From positions 1 to 64,000 of the forward strand of contig NZ_LMCP01000020.1 of NCBI RefSeq assembly GCF_001425625.1: a stretch of 64,000 bases of DNA, given 5' to 3'. Each line of letters opens with the position of its first letter. Position 1 is the stretch's first letter. Under the pieces are notes generated by a model. It worked only from the letters and a program-made list of their open reading frames with translations, did not search any database and had not been told where the DNA came from. Source of the DNA: Mesorhizobium sp. Root102 (GTDB lineage Bacteria; Pseudomonadota; Alphaproteobacteria; Rhizobiales; Rhizobiaceae). The position numbers and the translations under genes are program-made. This document shows positions 55,701 through 64,000 of the stretch, one piece after another.

Positions 55701-55829
55701 ATGCGTTATGTAGTCGTCATTGCCGCCATCGCGTTTTTCCTGATCTGGGACGGCCTATACAATCAGGGCCGGTATCTGGACTCCACGGTGAGGGGGGTCT
55801 CGCACGTCGTGCGATCCATCACCGGCTAG
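55701..55829 (+). CDS. Small single-pass membrane protein (42 residues)
   Basis: An ATG at 55701 opens a 42-codon gene ending with TAG at 55829. The first half is one hydrophobic helix (MRYVVVIAAIAFFLIWDGLY), followed by a polar tail (NQGRYLDSTVRGVSHVVRSITG). Third-position GC bias is moderate. I recall similar short proteins with the IWDGLYNxGRY pattern in rhizobia, but cannot confirm it here. The Shine-Dalgarno site is weak (GGGATAGA). It lies 98 bases before the Dabb gene in the same direction. Function unknown. Confidence 0.7.
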   Translation: MRYVVVIAAIAFFLIWDGLYNQGRYLDSTVRGVSHVVRSITG

Positions 55830-55927
55830 CGTCCATTCGAACGTCTGGCAGCCGCGACATCCTTGTCGATTGACGCCACCGCCCTGCCGTCACAAAAGAC
55901 CCCAGCATTTTGATCGAGGAGGCGGGG

Positions 55928-56218
55928 TTGATCCGACATATCGTTTTCTTCAGCGCGCGGCGCAAAGAGGATGTCGAAGCTGTGCGCACCGGTCTGTTGG
56001 CGCTCGGCAACATCCCCCATTCCAGCCTTTTCGAGGTCACCTTGAACACTAAGGTCGATCCGCTGTCGGATGAGGTCGACGTGGTCGTCTATGCGGAGTT
56101 CGCCGATGAAGCCTCGCTGGCCGCCTACAAGGCGCACCCGCTCTATGCGCAGACCACCAGCAAGGTCAAACCGATGCGGGAGTTGCGCTATTCCGCCGAC
56201 GTCGCGGCCAGCGGCTGA
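55928..56218 (+). CDS. Dabb-family (stress-responsive alpha/beta barrel) protein
   Basis: A 96-residue dimeric alpha/beta barrel protein. LIRHIVFFSARRKEDVEAVRTGLLALGNIPHSSLFEVTLN and the late YAEFADEASLAAYKAHPLY are typical of Dabb proteins (IRHIVxF start; AYxxHPxH end). The start is TTG at 55928 with a GAGGAGG site six bases upstream; TTG 55910 has no such site. The precise role is unknown; relatives include stress proteins and small enzymes. Confidence 0.85.
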   Translation: MIRHIVFFSARRKEDVEAVRTGLLALGNIPHSSLFEVTLNTKVDPLSDEVDVVVYAEFADEASLAAYKAHPLYAQTTSKVKPMRELRYSADVAASG

Positions 56219-56333
56219 TCAAGCCTTGCTCCAACTGGTGCGTTTTCGACGTCGTGAATTCATGGGGGGCGAACTGGCGGGGATCGCGATCAAGTCTTGA
56301 ACCAATTTGCGGAATGATGCACATCGCGCCTGC

Positions 56334-57224
56334 ATGACCCGAAACACTGCCGCTGGCACTCATCCGCTCGATCACCTGGTGCTGCCGACGCAGAGCCTTG
56401 AGGTGGCGCGGACCCGGCTCAACGCGCTTGGCTTCGTCGTTGCCCCAACCGGAATCCATCCGTTCGGAACCGAAAACTGCTGTGTGTTCCTGGCCGACGG
56501 CGCCTATCTGGAGCCGCTGGCGATCGGTGATGAACAGGCCGCGATGCAGGCCATTGCCGATGGCAATGTCTTCGTCGCGCGCGACCGCATCTATCGCGAG
56601 AGCAACGGCGATGAGGGCTTTTCGGCGATGGTTCTTACGACCGGCAACGCAAATGCCAATCATGCGCGCTATCTCGAAGCCGGCATCTCGGCGGGAGACA
56701 TGCTGAGCTTTTCGCGCGCCTTCACGGACACGGCCGGCAAAAGCGACATCGCATCGTTCAAGCTCGCCTTTGCGGCCGGAGCCGAGGCCACCGACGCCTT
56801 CCTGTTTGCCTGCGAGCGGGTCAACGCGGCTGATGTGGACCGCGCGGCTTTGCAGGCCCACGCCAACGGCGCCACTGGAATTGTCGAGATCGTGGCGGTT
56901 AGCGACCAACCTGCCGAACAGCATGGATTGATTTCCGTGGCGGTGGACGATCCGGCCACCAATGGGCAGGGCAGCACGTTTCACTTGCCGAATGCAGATT
57001 TGAGCGTGCTTGATCCAGTGTCTTTCACCGCACGCTTTGGCCTGCCGGCCGGCGCGCCGACAGATCTTCGCTTCGCCGCGGTGGTCTTCACGGTCCGGCG
57101 AGCCGATGTCACGTTGAGGCTGCTTGCAGCCAACTCCATCCAACACGATATAGCGGGCAATGATATTGTCGTGCAGCCTGCTCCTGGACAGGGCGCGGCT
57201 TTCATCTTCCGGGAGATCCCATGA
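56334..57224 (+). CDS. VOC/glyoxalase-like domain protein
   Basis: A 296-residue protein of the vicinal-oxygen-chelate fold. THPLDHLVLPTQSLEVARTRLNALGFVVAPTGIHPFGTENCCVFL carries the first His (DHLV) and the glyoxalase-like strand pattern; the second repeat begins near ATGIVEIVAVSDQPAEQH. Such proteins bind a metal and include glyoxalases and dioxygenases, but the reaction here is unknown. The ATG at 56334 is preferred; the ORF opens with a TTG at 56307. The stop overlaps kdsA by four bases (ATGA). Confidence 0.82.
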   Translation: MTRNTAAGTHPLDHLVLPTQSLEVARTRLNALGFVVAPTGIHPFGTENCCVFLADGAYLEPLAIGDEQAAMQAIADGNVFVARDRIYRESNGDEGFSAMVLTTGNANANHARYLEAGISAGDMLSFSRAFTDTAGKSDIASFKLAFAAGAEATDAFLFACERVNAADVDRAALQAHANGATGIVEIVAVSDQPAEQHGLISVAVDDPATNGQGSTFHLPNADLSVLDPVSFTARFGLPAGAPTDLRFAAVVFTVRRADVTLRLLAANSIQHDIAGNDIVVQPAPGQGAAFIFREIP

Positions 57225-58066
57225 GCAAGCCCCTGGTGCCCAATTCGTCGGTAACCGTCGGCAATGTCGTCTTCGACAACAATGCGGCGCTGTCGCTGAT
57301 CGCTGGCCCTTGCCAGTTTGAATCGCGCCAGCATGCCTTCGACATGGCCGGCGCGCTGAAGGAACTGACCGGCAAGCTCGGCATGGGCCTCGTCTACAAG
57401 ACCAGCTACGACAAGGCCAACCGCACCTCGCTGTCCGCGACCCGGGGTGCTGGCATGGATGCGGCCCTTCCCGTCTTTGACGAACTGCGCAAGGAATTTT
57501 CGCTCCCCGTGCTGACCGATGTCCACACCGAGGAGCAGTGCGCCATCGTCGCGCCGCATGTCGATGTCCTGCAGATTCCGGCTTTCCTGTCACGCCAGAC
57601 CGACATGTTGGTCGCTGCCGCCAAAACCGGCAAGGTCATCAACGTGAAGAAGGGGCAGTTCCTAGCCCCCTGGGACATGAAGAACGTCGTCGCCAAGATC
57701 ACCGGATCCGGCAACGCCAATGTGCTGACCACCGAGCGCGGCGCGTCCTTTGGCTACAACACACTGGTGTCCGACATGCGCGCTCTGCCCATCATGGCCG
57801 AGATCGGTGCACCGGTGATCTTCGATGCAACCCATTCGGTGCAGCAGCCGGGCGGGCAGGGCGGGTCCTCGGGCGGCGAGCGCCGCTTTGTCGAGACGCT
57901 GGCCCGCGCGGCCGTCGCCGTTGGCGTTGCCGGTGTGTTCATCGAGACCCATCAGGATCCTGACAACTCGACCTCTTCCGACGGCCCGAACATGCTGCCG
58001 TTGAAGGACATGCCGGCCCTGCTCGAGCGGCTGATGGCATTTGATCGGATTGCGAAGGGTCACTAG
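57221..58066 (+). CDS. kdsA: 3-Deoxy-8-phosphooctulonate (KDO-8-P) synthase
   Basis: A 281-residue enzyme condensing arabinose-5-phosphate and PEP for lipopolysaccharide core synthesis. SLIAGPCQFESRQHAFDMAGAL, KTSYDKANRTSLSATRGAGMD, LTDVHTEEQC, VINVKKGQFLAPWDMKNVV and VIFDATHSVQQPGGQGGSSGGERRF are the family blocks. The residue after VINVKKGQ matches the metal-independent class (Asn rather than Cys in the metal-binding position near the N-terminus, GPCQFES has Cys). The metal dependence therefore remains open. The start overlaps the VOC gene stop. Confidence 0.97.
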   Translation: MSKPLVPNSSVTVGNVVFDNNAALSLIAGPCQFESRQHAFDMAGALKELTGKLGMGLVYKTSYDKANRTSLSATRGAGMDAALPVFDELRKEFSLPVLTDVHTEEQCAIVAPHVDVLQIPAFLSRQTDMLVAAAKTGKVINVKKGQFLAPWDMKNVVAKITGSGNANVLTTERGASFGYNTLVSDMRALPIMAEIGAPVIFDATHSVQQPGGQGGSSGGERRFVETLARAAVAVGVAGVFIETHQDPDNSTSSDGPNMLPLKDMPALLERLMAFDRIAKGH

Positions 58067-58161
58067 GCCAGACATATCCTCTGCCGCCGGCCGCCGCTTG
58101 TGGAAGGCATAGGCCGGCTGTACGCTTGCCCGGCAAATGAGCGTTTTGGCAGGAGGAAGCC

Positions 58162-58365
58162 ATGTCCGTCGCCCGTGTCACCGAAATCACATCGTCTTCG
58201 AAGAAGAGCTTTCAGGACGCCATCGAAAAGGGAATTGCGCGCGCATCCAAAACCCTGAAGAACGTCGAAGGCGCCTGGATCCAGGACCAGAAGATCGTTG
58301 TCGAAGACGGCAAGATTGCTGCCTACCGCGTCAACATGAAGGTCACCTTCATCCTCGCGGAGTGA
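58162..58365 (+). CDS. Dodecin (flavin-binding protein)
   Basis: A 67-residue protein that assembles into dodecamers storing riboflavin or FMN. VARVTEITSSSKKSFQDAIEKGIARASKTLKNVEGAWIQDQKIVVEDGKIAAYRVNMKVTFIL is almost the whole family consensus; the Trp in EGAWIQDQ stacks on the flavin. The start has a strong GGAGGAAGCC site. It stands between kdsA and the PRC-barrel gene. Confidence 0.95.
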   Translation: MSVARVTEITSSSKKSFQDAIEKGIARASKTLKNVEGAWIQDQKIVVEDGKIAAYRVNMKVTFILAE

Positions 58366-58388
58366 TCGGCTGTCGCCCAAAAAAGTCG

Positions 58389-58413
58389 GGAACTTTCGTC
58401 CGCCCCCCTCATT
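58389..58413 (+). promoter_or_regulatory. EcfG-like promoter of the PRC-barrel gene
   Basis: GGAAC (58389-58393), a 16-base spacer and CATT (58410-58413) resemble the alphaproteobacterial general-stress sigma factor EcfG consensus (GGAAC-N16/17-CGTT) with one mismatch in the -10 box. PRC-barrel genes often belong to this regulon. Confidence 0.45.
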
Positions 58414-58440
58414 GTCAAAGCATGGTTCAACGACAATGAG
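58408..58440 (+). other. Inverted repeat in the PRC-barrel leader touching the ribosome site
   Basis: CTCATTGTC (58408-58416) and GACAATGAG (58432-58440) are a perfect nine-base inverted repeat with a 15-base loop. The 3-prime arm ends inside the GAGGAG Shine-Dalgarno region, ten bases before the ATG, so folding could limit translation; as DNA it could also be an operator. Confidence 0.5.
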
Positions 58441-58449
58441 GAGCACATC

Positions 58450-58815
58450 ATGACAACCCAGACAGGCCACACCCAAGCCATTGCCGCTTCGCGAGTCATC
58501 GGCACTTCGGTCTACAATACCGAAGGCACGAGCATCGGCAGCATCCAGGACGTCATGCTCGACAAGACGTCCAACGGCATCATGTTCGCGGTGATCGGTT
58601 TCGGCGGCTTCCTCGGCATCGGCGAAAAATATCATGCCATTCCGTGGGCAAGCCTCGATTATGACGAGGACAGGGGCGGCTATGTTGTGCCGTTTTCCAA
58701 GGAGCAGCTGAAGGCGGCACCTGCCTATTCGATCAACGAACTGACTGACGCCGACGGCGAGACCGCGCGAGACGCATCCTACGACTACTACAAGGTCACG
58801 CCTTATTGGAATTGA
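58450..58815 (+). CDS. PRC-barrel domain protein
   Basis: A 121-residue protein with one PRC-barrel domain (ASRVIGTSVYNTEGTSIGSIQDVMLDKTSNGIMFAVIGFGGFLGIGEKYHAIPWASLDYDEDRGGYVV). PRC-barrels bind RNA or partner proteins; small stand-alone versions are common stress-induced proteins in rhizobia. The C-terminal YDYYKVTPYWN is a typical ending. The start has GAGGAGCACATC upstream. A 17-pair terminator follows. Confidence 0.9.
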   Translation: MTTQTGHTQAIAASRVIGTSVYNTEGTSIGSIQDVMLDKTSNGIMFAVIGFGGFLGIGEKYHAIPWASLDYDEDRGGYVVPFSKEQLKAAPAYSINELTDADGETARDASYDYYKVTPYWN

Positions 58816-58820
58816 CGGCC

Positions 58821-58862
58821 CAAAGCAAAATGGCCCCGTCTCGATGGGGCCATTTTGCTTTG
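58821..58862. terminator. Bidirectional terminator between the PRC-barrel and small lipoprotein genes
   Basis: CAAAGCAAAATGGCCCC and GGGGCCATTTTGCTTTG form a perfect 17-pair stem around GTCTCGAT. T-rich runs on both strands make it suitable for both converging genes, whose stops are at 58815 and 58871. Confidence 0.9.
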
Positions 58863-58870
58863 ATGCGCAG

Positions 58871-58987
58871 CTATTCGCTGATGTGCAAGGGGGCCATCGC
58901 CTTGGGCGGCGACTGCTGATTGTCGCACGACGTCAGAAAGGCCGCCGCGATCAGGAACAGACTCACGATACCACTCAACTGGGACAT
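58871..58987 (-). CDS. Small predicted lipoprotein (38 residues)
   Basis: A 38-codon gene on the minus strand from ATG 58987 to TAG 58871. It starts MSQLSGIVSLFLIAAAFLTSC: an n/h region and a lipobox-like LTSC with Cys21, leaving a 17-residue mature tail (CDNQQSPPKAMAPLHISE). The Shine-Dalgarno sequence AGGAGGA is perfect and sits in a hairpin loop directly before the ATG. It shares a terminator with the PRC-barrel gene. I recognise no family; function unknown. Confidence 0.72.
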   Translation of the reverse strand: MSQLSGIVSLFLIAAAFLTSCDNQQSPPKAMAPLHISE

Positions 58988-59010
58988 GGCGAAACTCCTC
59001 CTGTTTCGCC
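58988..59010 (-). promoter_or_regulatory. Hairpin displaying the Shine-Dalgarno sequence of the small lipoprotein gene
   Basis: GGCGAAAC and GTTTCGCC form a perfect eight-pair stem. In the minus-strand mRNA its seven-base loop is exactly AGGAGGA, and the stem ends at the ATG. The ribosome site is thus exposed in a loop while the start codon is held next to the stem. On the plus strand the loop would read TCCTCCT. Confidence 0.7.
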
Positions 59011-59091
59011 CCGCGCACCCGCATCATAGCCGCAAGCCGGTCTGCCGTAGATGACTTATGATGACAGCGATTTGCGCTTCGTGAATCGCCT

Positions 59092-59135
59092 GCATGTCGC
59101 CCAAAAGTGGTCCCGGTTTTGGGAGAACGACATGC
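59092..59135. repeat. Palindromic intergenic element upstream of eno
   Basis: GCATGTCG...CGACATGC ends enclose CCCAAAA...TTTTGGG, forming an imperfect 44-base palindrome. It is followed by AAAACAAAGACCTAAAGCGC, also seen with this element type. I recognise it as a common Mesorhizobium intergenic repeat. It fills part of the 310-base gap between the small lipoprotein and eno; the rest holds a CTAAAG/CTTTAG inverted repeat (59151-59199) and the eno promoter region. Confidence 0.7.
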
Positions 59136-59297
59136 TTGAAAAACAAAGACCTAAAGCGCGGCGGCTGATTCCGTTCAAACGCGACGCACTTACTTTAGGC
59201 TGACGCCACGGCAATAATTGCGAGCCGGCCGATTGCCTTTTGCGGCACTTTGGCTAAGACGTGCGCGACATTCTTCAGATCAATCGAGGACATCGCA

Positions 59298-60572
59298 ATG
59301 ACCGCCATCATCGACATTGTCGGGCGTGAAATCCTGGACAGCCGTGGAAATCCGACCGTCGAGGTCGATGTCATTCTCGAAGACGGCTCGATGGGCCGCG
59401 CGGCGGTGCCGTCGGGCGCCTCGACCGGTGCCCACGAGGCCGTCGAACTGCGCGACGGGGGAGCCCGCTATCTCGGCAAGGGCGTGCTCAAGGCCGTCGA
59501 AGCGGTGAACGGTGAGCTGTTCGAGGCGATCGGCGGCATGGAAGCTGAAAACCAGATCCATATCGACCAGACCATGATCGAGCTTGACGGCACACCCAAC
59601 AAGAGCCGCCTCGGCGCCAACGCCGTTCTCGGCGTGTCCCTGGCGGTGGCAAAAGCCGCGGCCGAAGCCGCCGGCCTGCCGCTCTATCGTTATGTCGGTG
59701 GCACCAAGGCACATGTCCTGCCGGTGCCGATGATGAACATCATCAATGGCGGCGCGCATGCCGACAACCCGATCGACTTCCAGGAATTCATGATCATGCC
59801 GATCGGTGCGCCGACGCTTCGCGAAGGGGTCCGTTGGGGTTCGGAAATCTTCCACACGCTGAGGAAGAAGCTGAAGGATGCCGGCCACAACACCAATGTC
59901 GGCGACGAGGGCGGCTTTGCCCCGAATTTGAAAAGCGCACCGGTGGCGCTCGATTTCATCATGGAATCGATCGAGCAGGCCGGCTTCAAGCCGGGTGAGG
60001 AGATCGCGCTCGGCCTTGATTGCGCGGCGACAGAGTTCTTCAAGGACGGCAACTACGTCTATGAGGGCGAGAAGAAGACGCGTGACCCCAAGGCGCAGGC
60101 CAAATACCTGGCCAAGCTCGCCGCCGACTATCCGATCATCTCGATCGAGGACGGCTTGGCCGAGGACGACTGGGAGGGCTGGAAGTACCTCACCGACCTG
60201 ATCGGCAAGAAGACCCAACTGGTCGGCGACGACCTGTTCGTCACCAACACCGCAAGGCTGCGCGACGGCATTCGTATGGGCGTTGCCAATTCGATCCTGG
60301 TCAAGGTCAATCAGATCGGCTCGCTGACGGAGACGCTCGACGCCGTTGAAACCGCGCACAAGGCCGGCTACACCGCCGTGATGTCGCATCGCTCGGGCGA
60401 AACCGAGGATTCGACCATCGCCGATCTTGCGGTTGCCACCAATTGCGGACAGATCAAGACCGGCTCGCTGTCGCGCTCGGACCGCATGGCCAAGTACAAC
60501 CAGCTGATCCGCATCGAAGAAGAGCTGGGCAAGCAAGCAAGCTATGCCGGCAAGTCGGTGGTCAAGGGCTGA
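59298..60572 (+). CDS. eno: Enolase
   Basis: A 424-residue enolase (2-phosphoglycerate to PEP). MTAIIDIVGREILDSRGNPTVEVDV, the mobile loop GASTGAHEAVELRDGG, the metal ligands in ISIEDGLAEDDW and GDDLFVTN, and catalytic Lys in NQIGSLTET and SHRSGETED are present. The start at 59298 has GAGGACATCGC; the ORF opens 16 codons earlier. It lies between the envelope/stress genes and the FtsB-pdh cluster, a common alphaproteobacterial order. Confidence 0.98.
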   Translation: MTAIIDIVGREILDSRGNPTVEVDVILEDGSMGRAAVPSGASTGAHEAVELRDGGARYLGKGVLKAVEAVNGELFEAIGGMEAENQIHIDQTMIELDGTPNKSRLGANAVLGVSLAVAKAAAEAAGLPLYRYVGGTKAHVLPVPMMNIINGGAHADNPIDFQEFMIMPIGAPTLREGVRWGSEIFHTLRKKLKDAGHNTNVGDEGGFAPNLKSAPVALDFIMESIEQAGFKPGEEIALGLDCAATEFFKDGNYVYEGEKKTRDPKAQAKYLAKLAADYPIISIEDGLAEDDWEGWKYLTDLIGKKTQLVGDDLFVTNTARLRDGIRMGVANSILVKVNQIGSLTETLDAVETAHKAGYTAVMSHRSGETEDSTIADLAVATNCGQIKTGSLSRSDRMAKYNQLIRIEEELGKQASYAGKSVVKG

Positions 60573-60605
60573 TCCGCAACACTCGGGATCCCCGGATGTC
60601 GGATG

Positions 60606-60633
60606 AAAGGGCGGGAGCATTCCCGCCCTTTTT
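60606..60633 (+). terminator. Intrinsic terminator after eno
   Basis: AAAGGGCGGGA and TCCCGCCCTTT form a perfect stem with a GCAT loop, followed by TTTC. It lies 33 bases after the eno stop. Confidence 0.9.
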
Positions 60634-60734
60634 CATTTCGGCTCGCCAAACCGGTTACCGTAACCGTCCGTTAAGCACAATCGGGCGAAAAAGATCGTGA
60701 GCCGCCAGAATTCGCGGCCGAGAGGAATCGGGCG

Positions 60735-61058
60735 ATGTGGACGCGTCAGCACAAGCAGAGAAACACCGGCCGGCTGATCATTCCCTCGCTCTGCGTGGCG
60801 TTCCTGGCCTATTTCGGCTTTCATGCCTATCATGGTGAATTCGGCATCTATTCGAAGTATCAGCTGGAAGCCCAGACGGTTGCGCTGCAGAGCCAGCTCG
60901 ATGCGATCAAGGCGCGCCGCATGGAACTCGAGCGCCGTGTTCGGCTCATGCATGAGGGCACGCTTGAGAAGGACATGCTCGACGAGCAGGCGCGCAAGGC
61001 GCTCAATCTGTCCCAGGCTGATGAAATCACCATCATGTTGCCGGCCTCGTCGAAATAA
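60735..61058 (+). CDS. FtsB/DivIC-family septum formation initiator
   Basis: A 107-residue single-pass membrane protein. One transmembrane helix (LIIPSLCVAFLAYFGFHAYHG) is followed by a coiled coil (YQLEAQTVALQSQLDAIKARRMELERRVRLMHEGTLEKDMLDEQARKALNLS). The DMLDEQAR segment is the FtsB/DivIC motif. It works with FtsL and FtsQ in the divisome. Its place between eno and pdhA is typical in alphaproteobacteria. Confidence 0.9.
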   Translation: MWTRQHKQRNTGRLIIPSLCVAFLAYFGFHAYHGEFGIYSKYQLEAQTVALQSQLDAIKARRMELERRVRLMHEGTLEKDMLDEQARKALNLSQADEITIMLPASSK

Positions 61059-61251
61059 CCGACATCCGGTTAATCGTCAATATTTTCAATGATTTTAATC
61101 GCTTAGGCGCATGCCAGCTATGCAAATTCGGCATGGCGCAACGCTTTACCGCGTGTTAGCCTCCCTGAAATCGGTGGGAGGAGCTGATCTCCCCAGGGCA
61201 GATTTCATCCTGCTCTAATGTCCACAAAGAGACGCCAACAGGGAGTTATGC

Positions 61252-62289
61252 ATGGCTACCGCCGCCAGAAAAGCGCCTGCCAAATCCAAATCCGACGGTA
61301 AATCAGGGCTTTCGGCCCCCAAGCCGGCAGAATTCACCAAGGACGAAGAGCTTGCCGCCTACCGGCACATGCTGCTCATTCGTCGTTTCGAGGAAAAGGC
61401 CGGCCAGCTTTACGGCATGGGTTTCATCGGCGGCTTCTGCCATCTGTATATCGGCCAGGAAGCGGTCGTCACCGGCATGAAGATGGCGCTGATCGACGGC
61501 GATCAGATGATCACCGCCTATCGCGACCACGGCCACATGCTGGCGATGGAGCTGTCGCCGCGTGGTGTCATGGCCGAACTGACCGGGCGTCGTGGCGGCC
61601 TGTCGCGGGGCAAGGGCGGCTCCATGCATATGTTCTCCAAGGAAAAGCACTTTTACGGCGGCCACGGCATCGTCGGCGCGCAGGTGTCGCTCGGCACGGG
61701 CTTGGCCTTCGCCAACCGCTACCGCGACAACAACAATGTCTCGCTGACCTATTTCGGCGATGGTGCGGCCAACCAGGGCCAGGTCTATGAAAGCTTCAAC
61801 ATGGCCTCGCTGTGGAAGCTGCCGGTAATCTACATCATCGAGAACAACCGCTACGCCATGGGCACCTCGGTCTCGCGCTCGTCGGCGGAGACGGACTTTT
61901 CGCATCGCGGCGCCTCGTTCAAGATTCCCGGCATCCAGGTCGACGGCATGGATGTCCGCGCCGTCAAGGCAGCGGGCGATCTGGCCACCGAATGGTGCCG
62001 TGCCGGCAACGGTCCGCTGATCCTCGAAATGCAGACCTATCGCTATCGCGGGCATTCGATGTCCGATCCGGCGAAATACCGCTCCAAGGAAGAAGTGCAG
62101 AAGATGCGCTCCGACCATGACCCGATCGAGCAGGTCAAGGCGCGGCTGACCGGGAAGAAGTGGGCGACCGAGGACGAGCTGAAGACCATCGACAAGGAGG
62201 TTCGCGACATCGTCGCCGACGCAGCGGAATTTGCCCAGAACGATGCAGAGCCGGATCCGTCCGAGCTCTGGACCGATATCGTATTGTAA
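61252..62289 (+). CDS. pdhA: Pyruvate dehydrogenase E1 component, alpha subunit
   Basis: A 345-residue subunit that decarboxylates pyruvate with thiamine diphosphate. The TPP motif is GDGAANQGQVYESFNMASLWKLPVIYIIENN; the phosphorylation-loop region YRGHSMSDPAKYR lies near residue 265. An Ala/Lys-rich leader (AARKAPAKSKSDGKSG) precedes the core. The 193-base upstream gap contains an imperfect GCGCATGCC/GGCATGGCGC dyad (61107-61139). pdhB follows after 15 bases. Confidence 0.97.
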   Translation: MATAARKAPAKSKSDGKSGLSAPKPAEFTKDEELAAYRHMLLIRRFEEKAGQLYGMGFIGGFCHLYIGQEAVVTGMKMALIDGDQMITAYRDHGHMLAMELSPRGVMAELTGRRGGLSRGKGGSMHMFSKEKHFYGGHGIVGAQVSLGTGLAFANRYRDNNNVSLTYFGDGAANQGQVYESFNMASLWKLPVIYIIENNRYAMGTSVSRSSAETDFSHRGASFKIPGIQVDGMDVRAVKAAGDLATEWCRAGNGPLILEMQTYRYRGHSMSDPAKYRSKEEVQKMRSDHDPIEQVKARLTGKKWATEDELKTIDKEVRDIVADAAEFAQNDAEPDPSELWTDIVL

Positions 62290-62304
62290 CGGGAGGGCAA
62301 GGAC

Positions 62305-63708
<1,404 letters not shown>

Positions 63709-63726
63709 ACCGGGCGGGAGGACAAA

Positions 63727-64000
63727 ATGCCAATCAACATCACCATGCCGGCCCTGTCGCCCACGATGGAAGAGGGCAATCTGTCCAAGTGGCTCGTCAA
63801 GGAGGGCGACAAGGTTTCGCCGGGCGATGTCATCGCCGAGATCGAGACCGACAAGGCGACGATGGAAGTCGAAGCTGTCGATGAGGGCACGGTGGCGAAG
63901 CTCGTCGTTCCTGCGGGAACCGAAGGCGTCAAGGTCAATGCGCTGATCGCCGTGCTCGCCGCTGAAGGCGAGGATGCCGGCGCTGCCGCGAAAAGCGTTG
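63727..64000 (+). CDS. pdhC: Pyruvate dehydrogenase E2 (dihydrolipoamide acetyltransferase), N-terminal part
   Basis: The first 91 codons of E2, cut by the window end. MPINITMPALSPTMEEGNLSKWLVKEGDKVSPGDVIAEIETDKATMEVEAVDEG is a complete lipoyl domain with the target Lys in ETDKAT. It is the transacetylase core of the complex, which takes acetyl groups from E1 and passes them to CoA. The peripheral-subunit-binding and catalytic domains lie outside the window. Confidence 0.95.
   Translation, partial: MPINITMPALSPTMEEGNLSKWLVKEGDKVSPGDVIAEIETDKATMEVEAVDEGTVAKLVVPAGTEGVKVNALIAVLAAEGEDAGAAAKSV

Noticed and set aside
55553..55873. 106-codon plus-strand reading
   Set aside because: Random-looking composition; it covers the better-supported 42-residue gene in another frame.

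Overview
The window looks like a chromosomal segment of an alphaproteobacterium of the order Rhizobiales, most likely Mesorhizobium or a close relative in Phyllobacteriaceae. This is inferred from gene order and protein character, not from a database search. The pointers are a high-GC genome with a tuf-S10-spc-alpha ribosomal cluster lacking rpmJ; a eukaryote-type glutamine synthetase (glnII) beside a DUF2735 gene; glnB-glnA; an ATP12 chaperone gene; a pyruvate dehydrogenase operon whose E1 beta carries a lipoyl domain; and several palindromic intergenic elements of a type I associate with Mesorhizobium.

Layout. 1-14.9 kb: end of tuf, then S10, spc and alpha operon genes (rpsJ to rplQ, with secY, adk and rpoA), closed by a terminator near 14.9 kb. 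15.0-19.6 kb: a DegP-type periplasmic protease, rarA, a DUF930 protein and an LpxO-like membrane hydroxylase. 19.7-22.9 kb: a GAF/Fis regulator, an aldehyde dehydrogenase and a DUF779 protein, with a clear 18-nt palindrome between regulator and dehydrogenase. 22.9-28.1 kb: a fluoride channel, an RluC-type pseudouridine synthase, a DMT transporter, an ATP12 chaperone and an MHS-type transporter with a large extra domain. 28.2-32.7 kb: a nitrogen-assimilation block (DUF2735, glnII, glnA, glnB). Sigma-54 promoters precede glnII and glnB, and both have similar TAGGC/GCCTA palindromes about 140-195 bp upstream. 32.7-36.2 kb: nnr coupled to a large Cys-rich secreted protein with one CxxCH site. 36.2-41.6 kb: pccB, a DEAD-box-family helicase, an alpha/beta hydrolase and an SDR.

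41.8-46.4 kb: cysK, an alanyl-tRNA editing protein and a sulfurtransferase-GNAT pair, then an OmpA-like protein and a DUF1203 protein. 46.6-49.8 kb: an outer-membrane protein with two tandem barrels, then alanine dehydrogenase divergent from an Lrp/AsnC regulator. 49.8-56.2 kb: a 5-formyl-THF cyclo-ligase, NDH-2, a Tat-exported cyclic-nucleotide phosphodiesterase, a cyclopropane fatty acid synthase, a 42-residue membrane protein and a Dabb protein. 56.3-64 kb: a VOC protein, kdsA, dodecin, a PRC-barrel protein, a 38-residue lipoprotein on the opposite strand, eno, an FtsB-like protein and pdhA-pdhB-pdhC (cut by the window end).

The window is mostly core housekeeping. I found no prophage, insertion sequence, CRISPR array, tRNA or rRNA gene, and no obvious defence or biosynthetic island. 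The most interesting signals are regulatory or small: the shared nitrogen-gene palindromes, a Shine-Dalgarno sequence displayed in a hairpin loop before the small lipoprotein gene, the CxxCH protein translationally coupled to nnr, and the duplicated outer-membrane barrel.
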